From NCBI GenBank assembly GCA_963829485.1, contig CAWHIK010000010.1, positions 248,001-312,000 of the forward strand: 64,000 nucleotides of DNA, in the 5' to 3' direction. The translations under genes and the position numbers were made by a program. The notes under the pieces were generated by a model, which was given only the letters and a program-made list of their open reading frames with translations, searched no databases and was not told the origin of the DNA. Shown here in pieces: positions 58,305 to 64,000 of the stretch (position 1 is the stretch's first letter; every line of letters starts with the position of its first letter). This DNA is from JBGPQJ01 sp963829485 (lineage in GTDB: Bacteria > Chloroflexota > Anaerolineae > Anaerolineales > Villigracilaceae).

Positions 58305-59824
58305 CAGCGCGGATCCTGAAAATACTCCGCAATAATATCAGACACATCCGCGCTTGTGTGCTGGCGCAGGATGGTCAAAAAGTTCTCTTTTGTGGCGATC
58401 CCGCCGTTCATCTGCGCCAGGTAATCGCGCATGAAAGCAAAGAAGGGTTCATCGCCCATCCGTACCCGCAAGTCGTGGATGAAGTGGGCGCCGCGCAGGT
58501 ACACCGCGTTGACGTAGGGGCGGAACTTCCCGCCGCCGTAAATGGATGTATCCACCCAGCCTTTCGGCTCAAACTCGTCCACCCGGAAAGGCCACCACCA
58601 ACTCACCAGCTCGGGGTAAACAGCTTCGAGGAAAACAAGCTCCGAATAAGTCGTCAATGCTTCGTCGAGCCAGGGTTCCTTTGCCTGGTCATTGGCGACG
58701 CGCTCGAACCACCACTGGTGGCCTGTCTCGTGGGCTGCCAGCAGCGTGGCATAGTTCATGGCGGTGCCGTCATAGCGGGCATAATATTCCCCGCCCAGAA
58801 AATATAATCCTGAAAATTCCATTCCGTCATCGAAATCCGCTTCCACGGCGGAGAGGGTGGGATGCGGCGGCGGTCCGAATTTTTCGGAGAAGGTCAGGAT
58901 GGCGTCGACGGATGCCTGCAGGACAGCCTGCCCTCCGGCCTGGTGCTCGGGGAAGTAGTAGCTCTTAACGAGCACGCCTTCCGCATCCTGTTCGCTGACC
59001 AGGTACTCGTAGCTGGCGGAGATGGCGAACGCACGCCCTCGCGCGAGGATGTAGTGATGAAAATTGGTAGCGGGTCCGGTCTGCGGCGAGGGCTGCTCCG
59101 AACCGCTGGCAGCAACAATGGGAGGGTTGGCTGGATCGCTGAAACGGAGATGCACAGTGTAATCAGCTATCGGATGCACGAGATACTCGCCCGAGATCCA
59201 CGGGTCGTTAAGCAGCCAACCTTTTTCTGGAATGTAAGGTACAACGAATGGATACCAGTGTGACAGGTTGAGTTGTCGATCCGAGTAACCGAAGGTGGTG
59301 AGATTTAATTCCCCAAGCCCGGGATTTTTCAAAACAGGGATGTCCAGCATGTACTGAAATTGCAGCGTCGTGGTTGATTCGGGTTGAAGTACCTGTGGAA
59401 GCTGAATTTCCATGTATTGTTCGTCGAGAATGGGGGTGACGGGAATCCCGTCCACGCTGGCGGAAACCAGGTTGAAAGCACCAGGCCAGAAATTGGACTC
59501 GATCGCCAGTACGAGGTAGGTCAGCGGGATCCCGGTCTGATTGGGATAGATGATGGTCTCTGCGACTTCCGCCCGGTGAGCATCGTAGTCGAGCAGAACT
59601 TCGAGATTCATCATGGGGATTTCGGGTACGGCAGGTTGAAATTCTGTCGGAGTGGACGCAGGCGTGTCTGTTGGGGTCTCCGCGGGCAACACCAAGGAAA
59701 TTATTGGCGTGGGAGGCAATGTCGGCGCAGATGCGAGAGTCACAGGGGGCGGAGTACTATTGGAAGGGGCACAGGCTGAAAGGAGAAACAACCCGGCAGT
59801 CATGAGTAGGGTGATTTTTCGCAT
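58304..59824 (-). CDS. M1-family zinc metallopeptidase lipoprotein (first of a tandem pair)
   Basis: A 506-residue paralogue with the same layout: lipobox LLSAC, short Thr/Pro-rich linker, N-terminal beta domain (MMNLEVLLDYDAHRAEVAET), then HETGHQWWFERV with the third ligand in WLDEALTTYSE. The spot of the GAMEN motif reads FDDGMEFSGLYF. It is similar to its neighbour along the entire length, so the two arose by tandem duplication. Both probably digest peptides at the cell surface. Confidence 0.9.
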   Translation of the reverse strand: MRKITLLMTAGLFLLSACAPSNSTPPPVTLASAPTLPPTPIISLVLPAETPTDTPASTPTEFQPAVPEIPMMNLEVLLDYDAHRAEVAETIIYPNQTGIPLTYLVLAIESNFWPGAFNLVSASVDGIPVTPILDEQYMEIQLPQVLQPESTTTLQFQYMLDIPVLKNPGLGELNLTTFGYSDRQLNLSHWYPFVVPYIPEKGWLLNDPWISGEYLVHPIADYTVHLRFSDPANPPIVAASGSEQPSPQTGPATNFHHYILARGRAFAISASYEYLVSEQDAEGVLVKSYYFPEHQAGGQAVLQASVDAILTFSEKFGPPPHPTLSAVEADFDDGMEFSGLYFLGGEYYARYDGTAMNYATLLAAHETGHQWWFERVANDQAKEPWLDEALTTYSELVFLEAVYPELVSWWWPFRVDEFEPKGWVDTSIYGGGKFRPYVNAVYLRGAHFIHDLRVRMGDEPFFAFMRDYLAQMNGGIATKENFLTILRQHTSADVSDIIAEYFQDPR

Positions 59825-59839
59825 GGCTGAATTCTAATA

Positions 59840-59863
59840 TAAAAACTCCCCTCAACGGGGAGT
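59840..59863 (-). terminator. Terminator downstream of the 59882-60394 gene
   Basis: Stem ACTCCCC / GGGGAGT with loop TCAAC; on the minus strand it is followed by a T run. Confidence 0.65.
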
Positions 59864-59881
59864 CTGGTGCGAAGAGGCAGG

Positions 59882-60394
59882 TTATTCCTTGATGTGCTGA
59901 TAAAACTGGATGTGGCGCTTGATGATCAGCACTCTCTGAGCATCCCGTCCAAACTGGCACTTCATGGGGTGGAGGGGGAATATCTGGGCGTCGGCGGCAG
60001 CCACCCAATCACCCGAGAGGACATCGAATATCTCGTGAATCTTGGTGTCCGCACCGCGTGAGAATGTGGCTTGGATGACGATGTGCGGCAGGAAGACGCG
60101 CACTTTTTCCTTGTTTGTCAGTAGCGGCATCGTGTCTGACGAAATCGCATCAAGAAACTTTATGGCGATGAGTTCCTTGCGGGGCAGCCAAAGTTCTTCC
60201 GCCGCGAAAGTTGGCAGGCTGGTAGCAGGCTCGATAGGTGTCGAGCTGACTTGTTTCAAAAGGAGGTTGTTTCGGTCTGCGTTATTGAGATAAGGCATCA
60301 GCGACCCGACCGGCTCCAAAGTACCCGAAAGCAGGAACTGGGGGGTGAAGACTTCCACTTTGTATTGTTTGGATTTCAGCTGCGGCAAGGCCAT
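59882..60394 (-). CDS. Conserved-looking soluble protein, unknown
   Basis: A 170-residue protein without signal peptide, mixed alpha/beta: KQYKVEVFTPQFLLSGTLEP, LIAIKFLDAI, KVRVFLPHIVIQATFSRGAD and IFDVLSGDWVAAADAQIFPL. The pairs of matching strand patterns hint at two similar halves. I do not recognise the family. GGAGA lies close to its start. It has its own terminator, so it is probably monocistronic. Confidence 0.6.
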   Translation of the reverse strand: MALPQLKSKQYKVEVFTPQFLLSGTLEPVGSLMPYLNNADRNNLLLKQVSSTPIEPATSLPTFAAEELWLPRKELIAIKFLDAISSDTMPLLTNKEKVRVFLPHIVIQATFSRGADTKIHEIFDVLSGDWVAAADAQIFPLHPMKCQFGRDAQRVLIIKRHIQFYQHIKE

Positions 60395-60469
60395 GTCATC
60401 ATCTCCTTATACATTTACGCGACTTTCCATCACTATAAGGCAAATTTCAGAACCGCGCAAGCGTATCAA

Positions 60470-61297
60470 TTACCTTTTCATTTTTCTCCAGATGAAGGCG
60501 AATAGAAAAAAAGTCGTAGCCGTCAGCACGATCGCCGCGCCGGATGCGATATTCAGGTAATAACTCAGGTAAAGTCCCACAATGGATGAAAGCGCTCCAA
60601 TAAGTGCTGAAACCAGCATCATCGGCCACAAGCGCCGTGTGAGCAGGTAGGCGGTCGCAGCAGGGGTGACCAGCATCGCGGACGAGAGTCCCACACCCAC
60701 GGTCTGGAGCGAGACGACCACCGTCAGTGCCAGCAGCAGGAGCATGACGTAGCGCAGCAGTTCGGCCGGCAGGCGGAGGGTGGCTGCCAGCACCGGATCG
60801 AACGATATCACCAGGAATTGCTTGTACAACAATCCTACAGTGAGCAGGATGCCCATTCCGAGAATCGCCGTCAGCCACAGGTCGCTCGGACTGACTCCCA
60901 GCACATTTCCAAACAGGATGTGACTCAAGTCCACTGCATAGGTCTGCATGGTGCTGATGAGCGCTACGCCCAGCGAGAGCGCAGCTGCGAAGAGGATGCC
61001 GATGGCGGTATCCTCTTTCAGATTGCCGCTGCGGGAGATGTAACCGATGCCCAGGGCTACGGCTCCGGCTGCGGCGATGGCTCCGATCAACAGGCTGCCG
61101 TCCAGGATATAGGCGATGGCGATTCCCGGCAGGATGGCATGCGCCATGGCGTCGCCAAGGAAAGCCATCCCTCGCAGGACCACGTAGGTCCCCATCACCG
61201 CGCAAAGGATGCCCACCATGACGGAAGCTGCCAGTCCGCGCTGCATGAAGCCGTAGGTCAATGGTTCAAGCAGCCACTCAATCATGGTCGGCCGCAT
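60470..61297 (-). CDS. Metal ABC transporter permease (ZnuB/MntB type)
   Basis: A 275-residue permease with about eight membrane helices and the family's GDAMAHAILPGIAIAYILDG segment and LSSAMLVTPAATAYLLT. It belongs to the Zn/Mn/Fe importers. It overlaps the ATPase gene by 20 bp and completes an importer with that and the binding protein. A Fur-type regulator heads the cluster. Which metal it moves cannot be decided from the permease. Confidence 0.93.
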   Translation of the reverse strand: MRPTMIEWLLEPLTYGFMQRGLAASVMVGILCAVMGTYVVLRGMAFLGDAMAHAILPGIAIAYILDGSLLIGAIAAAGAVALGIGYISRSGNLKEDTAIGILFAAALSLGVALISTMQTYAVDLSHILFGNVLGVSPSDLWLTAILGMGILLTVGLLYKQFLVISFDPVLAATLRLPAELLRYVMLLLLALTVVVSLQTVGVGLSSAMLVTPAATAYLLTRRLWPMMLVSALIGALSSIVGLYLSYYLNIASGAAIVLTATTFFLFAFIWRKMKR

Positions 61298-62102
61298 CTA
61301 AGGGGTGATCCTCATCCGGGGGGCAGCACTCGTCCACCAGCATCGCGCCGTTTTCCATGACCAGCAGCGAGTTGCCAAATGCCCGGGCGAGATTTTCCTG
61401 CTGCATCACCTCATCCGGTGGACCGAAGGAAATGATCCGTTTATTCAACAGTAAGATGAGATCGAAACGATTTGCTGCCAGGTTCAAGTCGTGTGTGGAG
61501 ATGATGGTCGTCACCTCGCGATCGCGCAGCGCATCCAGCAGGTTGAGGGTCGCCTCAAGGGTGGTAACGTCCACGCCGGTGAACGGTTCGTCCATCAGCA
61601 GGATGTGCGGTTCCTGGGCGATGGCGCGAGCGAGGAATACCCTTTGTTGCTGACCCCCTGACAACTCACCGATGGATTTCTTTTCGAGTTCGATGACCCC
61701 CAGCTGAGACAGCGACTCTCGGACAATGGATTTATCTTCCCGGGAAGGCCGTTTGAGCCAGCCCAATTTTCCATAACGTCCCATCATGACCACGTCCGAG
61801 ACTGTGACCGGGAATTTCCAGTCCACCTCCTCGCGTTGAGGGACGTATGCGACGCAATCTTTGTGGAGGCCAAGGTCCAGTCCATGGATGAGTATCCGTC
61901 CGGATTTCAAAGGAAGAAGCCCGACCAGCGCTTTGAACAGGGTGGATTTTCCCGCGCCGTTGGGTCCGACCACGGCAACCCGGGCGCCGTGCGGAATCTG
62001 AAAAGAGACGTCGTGCAGGACGACCTTCTCGGAATAACCGACATTGATTTTTATTACTTCCAATCGATGAGAGGGTTGGGTCATGTCGGTTTTCTCGAGC
62101 AC
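61278..62102 (-). CDS. Metal ABC transporter ATPase (ZnuC/MntA type)
   Basis: A 274-residue ATPase: GPNGAGKSTLFKALVG (Walker A), Q-loop in YVPQREEVDWKFPVTV, signature LSGGQQQRV, Walker B ILLMDEPFTGVD, and H-loop STHDLNLA. The VPQR region with E-x-D-W matches Zn/Mn importers. It is between the permease and binding-protein genes. Confidence 0.95.
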   Translation of the reverse strand: MLEKTDMTQPSHRLEVIKINVGYSEKVVLHDVSFQIPHGARVAVVGPNGAGKSTLFKALVGLLPLKSGRILIHGLDLGLHKDCVAYVPQREEVDWKFPVTVSDVVMMGRYGKLGWLKRPSREDKSIVRESLSQLGVIELEKKSIGELSGGQQQRVFLARAIAQEPHILLMDEPFTGVDVTTLEATLNLLDALRDREVTTIISTHDLNLAANRFDLILLLNKRIISFGPPDEVMQQENLARAFGNSLLVMENGAMLVDECCPPDEDHPLDAADHD

Positions 62103-62134
62103 CCAGCCTACGGCTGGTAACGGTTGATCTGTGT

Positions 62135-63052
62135 TCAGCCTTTGCAGCCTTTGACGATGATTCCTGTGTTGTGTTTCATCATATCGATGTAAGTGGGAGC
62201 GGGTCCGTCGGGAGTCGTTAGCGATTCAAAATAAAGGTCGGTGATGACTTTGATTCTCGCTTCCTTCGCGATCTGATTTGCAAGATCGGGATTGTCCATG
62301 GCGTCCAGGAAGATGACCATCGCGTTACTCGAGCGGATCTGCTGTACAAGGGTGGCCATCTCCTGCGCGGAGGGAGAGGCTTCGCTGCTCAGGCTTGGGA
62401 TGACCGCTCCCACAATAGTGAATCCATATCGATCGGCGAAATATCCAAGTGCCTCATGGTTGGTGACGAGGAAACGTTTTTCAGGACCCAAGGTATCCAC
62501 CTGGGATTGAATCCAGATATCCAGCTCTTGCAGCTGCTTGATGTAAGCTTCTGCATTGGCTTTGTACGTTTCCGCGCCTTCGGGGTCAGCCGTGCTCAAG
62601 CCGTCGCGGATATTTTCCACATAGGTGATAACCAGATTCGGATCGAGCCAGAAATGCGGATCGACGGCAGATGATTCATCATCTCCGGATGGAAGGGGGG
62701 TCAACCCGGCGGATGCATCGACGACGAACGGGTCGCCGCCTGCGTTCTCAAGGATTGGTTCCATGAAATGTTCATAGCCTGCGCCATTGAGAATGAGCAC
62801 CGAGCTCGACGCGATTTTGGCGGCGTCAGCCGGTCTGGGCTGGTAGGCGTGCGGGTCAACTCCCGGCGGCAGGAGCGAACCCACCACGAGGCGGTTACCG
62901 GCTACATTTTGGGTGATGTCGGCGAGGAAGCTTGTGCTGGCGAGGACACGCGGCAATCCCTCTTGTCCGTTGGGAGTTGCCTCTTGACCGGGTATGCAGG
63001 ATGCGATGAATACGAGAAGAAGTAATAGAACAGGGGGGAGCTTATTGATCAT
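62135..63052 (-). CDS. Zn/Mn-type metal-binding lipoprotein of the ABC importer
   Basis: A 305-residue cluster A-I binding protein: lipobox LVFIASC, then ligand segments GVDPHAYQPRPADAAKI (His), AVDPHFWLDPN (His), VTNHEALGYFADRYG (His) and VITDLYFESLT (Asp/Glu). The His-rich acidic loop typical of ZnuA is absent: only GDDESSAVDPH lies there, so Mn or Zn are both possible. It overlaps the Fur-family gene by 4 bp. Confidence 0.92.
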   Translation of the reverse strand: MINKLPPVLLLLLVFIASCIPGQEATPNGQEGLPRVLASTSFLADITQNVAGNRLVVGSLLPPGVDPHAYQPRPADAAKIASSSVLILNGAGYEHFMEPILENAGGDPFVVDASAGLTPLPSGDDESSAVDPHFWLDPNLVITYVENIRDGLSTADPEGAETYKANAEAYIKQLQELDIWIQSQVDTLGPEKRFLVTNHEALGYFADRYGFTIVGAVIPSLSSEASPSAQEMATLVQQIRSSNAMVIFLDAMDNPDLANQIAKEARIKVITDLYFESLTTPDGPAPTYIDMMKHNTGIIVKGCKG

Positions 63053-63480
63053 TTCTTATCTTTCTTTTTGCATTGATCACACAGCCCGAATAATTGCAGC
63101 CAATGTTCCTCCACCTTGTACCCGGTCTTACGTGAGATGGATTGAATCAACGGATCGAGTTCGTCCCCGCTGAAACGGACGGCCATACCGCATTTCGTGC
63201 AGAGAAGCAGGTGATCGTGTCCGTTCCCGCTGGCGATGAACGCCTGGCAGCCTTGCGTCTGGTGAACGCGCTGGATGAGTCCCAGCTCCTCCAGCTTTTC
63301 CAGCGTACGATACACGGTCACCAATCCCAGCCCGGGGGAGGACGCGCGTGCCCGGTCGTAAACTTCCAGCGGGGTGAGGGCATGGGTCGTGGCGGCGACG
63401 GTTTCCACCACCGTTTTGCGCGCGTCCGTCAAGCGGTAGCCGTTATCCTTTAATCGAGAGAGCCAGAGGTCAGCAGACAT
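63049..63480 (-). CDS. Fur-family metalloregulator (Zur- or Fur-like)
   Basis: A 143-residue repressor: winged helix (NGYRLTDARKTVVETVAATT, then GLVTVYRTLEKLEELGLI), and the C-terminal dimer domain with GHDHLLLCTKCGMAVRF and a closing CDQC, giving two C-x2-C structural zinc pairs. Context with a Zn/Mn importer makes Zur most likely. It heads the operon, 15 bp from a matching palindrome, so it probably represses itself and the importer. Confidence 0.93.
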   Translation of the reverse strand: MSADLWLSRLKDNGYRLTDARKTVVETVAATTHALTPLEVYDRARASSPGLGLVTVYRTLEKLEELGLIQRVHQTQGCQAFIASGNGHDHLLLCTKCGMAVRFSGDELDPLIQSISRKTGYKVEEHWLQLFGLCDQCKKKDKK

Positions 63481-63494
63481 AGGTTACCTGATAA

Positions 63495-63509
63495 TGAAAA
63501 CCTTTTTCA
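63495..63509. promoter_or_regulatory. Fur/Zur-type operator upstream of the metal importer operon
   Basis: The 15-bp interrupted palindrome TGAAAA-CCT-TTTTCA has the form of the Zur boxes described in Actinobacteria (TGAAAATGATTTTCA type). It lies 15 bp before the regulator's start codon, where binding would block transcription. Confidence 0.65.
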
Positions 63510-63585
63510 ATAAGAGTATATATCATCGCCTCGCAAACGACAAGGCTTGCGAGGCGGGGCAGTATCCTGGATGTCAGGCGGAGAG

Positions 63586-64000
63586 TTAAGGACCGCTCGT
63601 TACGGGGTAGCCCTGCGCCTGCCAGGTTTTTAATCCTCCCGCCATGCTGGTAACCTGCTCGTATCCTGCCTGCTTGAGGATGTCGCGTCCCTGCTGGCTG
63701 CGGTTACCGGAACGGCAAACCACGACGATGGTTTGATCGGTCGGGACTTCCGCGATTCGGGATGAAAGCTGGTCGAGGGGAATGAGCGTGGTTCCTGGAG
63801 CGTGGTATTCATTCCATTCCTCCGGAGTACGTACGTCGAGCAGGAAGGCGCCCTCTTCATACATATTATGCGCTTCATCCACACTTATCTCGGCAGGCAA
63901 GGGTTTTACGGTGTCCCCGGATTGATTCGATATCATGACAGCAGCGATGGCGAGGACAAGCAGTCCAATTCCGCCGATGATGACCCACTTAAGCCAGGAA
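63586..64000 (-). CDS. Membrane-anchored rhodanese-like protein, 5' truncated by the window
   Basis: Single rhodanese domain with the loop CRSGNRSQQG (active-site Cys) and LLDVRTPEEW at the start, a sulfurtransferase fold. A possible start at 63936 gives only the soluble domain. The frame stays open to the window edge and reads KWVIIGGIGLLVLAIAAVM, a membrane helix, directly before it. The true start is therefore probably beyond the window and the domain is anchored to the membrane, likely facing outward. Family secure; substrate unknown. The 105 bp before the metal regulator contain the operator and nothing else recognised. Confidence 0.85.
   Translation of the reverse strand, partial: SWLKWVIIGGIGLLVLAIAAVMISNQSGDTVKPLPAEISVDEAHNMYEEGAFLLDVRTPEEWNEYHAPGTTLIPLDQLSSRIAEVPTDQTIVVVCRSGNRSQQGRDILKQAGYEQVTSMAGGLKTWQAQGYPVTSGP

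Overview
The window looks like a chromosomal piece of a member of the Chloroflexota, most likely class Anaerolineae (order Anaerolineales). This rests on gene content: a split-ActB alternative complex III operon, a F1-ATPase operon followed by a MreB-like gene, CarD-like and Rex regulators, many Thr/Pro-rich lipoproteins, an FHA-ABC fusion, and the paired TIGR03960/TIGR03936 radical SAM proteins. I recognise no phage, transposase or CRISPR array. Assignment to a genus is not possible from sequence alone.

Layout. 1-3.1 kb: the end of an M48 membrane protease, a GT39-like membrane glycosyltransferase and a small membrane protein. 3.2-10.9 kb: a respiratory operon, with a diheme cytochrome c, then ActA, ActB1, ActB2, ActC, ActD, ActE (menaquinol:cytochrome c oxidoreductase, alternative complex III) and a further, frameshifted, cytochrome c; no ActF is present. 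10.9-11.3 kb: tRNA-Ser(GGA) with two extra copies of its 3' end and three hairpins. 11.3-12.5 kb: a D-Ala-D-Ala ligase-like gene, frameshifted. 12.8-19.0 kb: atpAGDC (no atpB/E/F/H), a MreB-like gene with altered ATPase motifs, and a membrane protein. 19.1-19.8 kb: rex with a Rex-type operator. 19.8-23.4 kb: two secreted lipoproteins. 23.6-29.8 kb: aldo/keto reductase, CarD-like regulator, and a MelB-like transporter / ceramidase-like / PIG-L deacetylase cassette. 29.8-34.1 kb: lipoprotein and triple-FHA ABC transporter. 34.3-45.0 kb: tRNA-Arg(CCG) and a long minus-strand run (PrsW, radical SAM pair, ankyrin, M29 aminopeptidase, aldo/keto reductase, DegV, HD, GNAT, MFS). 45.2-51.4 kb: a heterodimeric ABC exporter whose last 370 bp recur 2.5 kb downstream, around a secreted membrane protein. 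51.5-56.6 kb: small proteins, a solute-binding/Ig-like lipoprotein, nitroreductase and DODA-type dioxygenase. 56.7-59.8 kb: tandem M1 metallopeptidase lipoproteins. 60.5-63.5 kb: a Fur-family-regulated Zn/Mn ABC importer. 63.6-64.0 kb: a membrane-anchored rhodanese running off the window.

How the genes work together. The act operon and atpAGDC form an energy block: quinol oxidation to c-type cytochromes and ATP synthesis. Rex, which senses NADH/NAD+, lies just beyond the atp cluster. The remainder is envelope and secretion biology (lipoproteins, exporters, peptidases) plus metal homeostasis.

A striking property of the window is that nine genes carry ten single-base frameshifts, mostly one extra base near a short homopolymer. 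Every one restores a normal-looking protein when one base is added or removed. I treat them as probable assembly errors, but list each because the alternative is real gene decay. The biologically most interesting items are the MreB-like protein with substituted catalytic residues in the F1 operon, the 370-bp direct repeat whose two copies encode an identical peptide despite nucleotide differences, the transporter/ceramidase/PIG-L cassette, and a pair of unlinked small membrane proteins that define a family.
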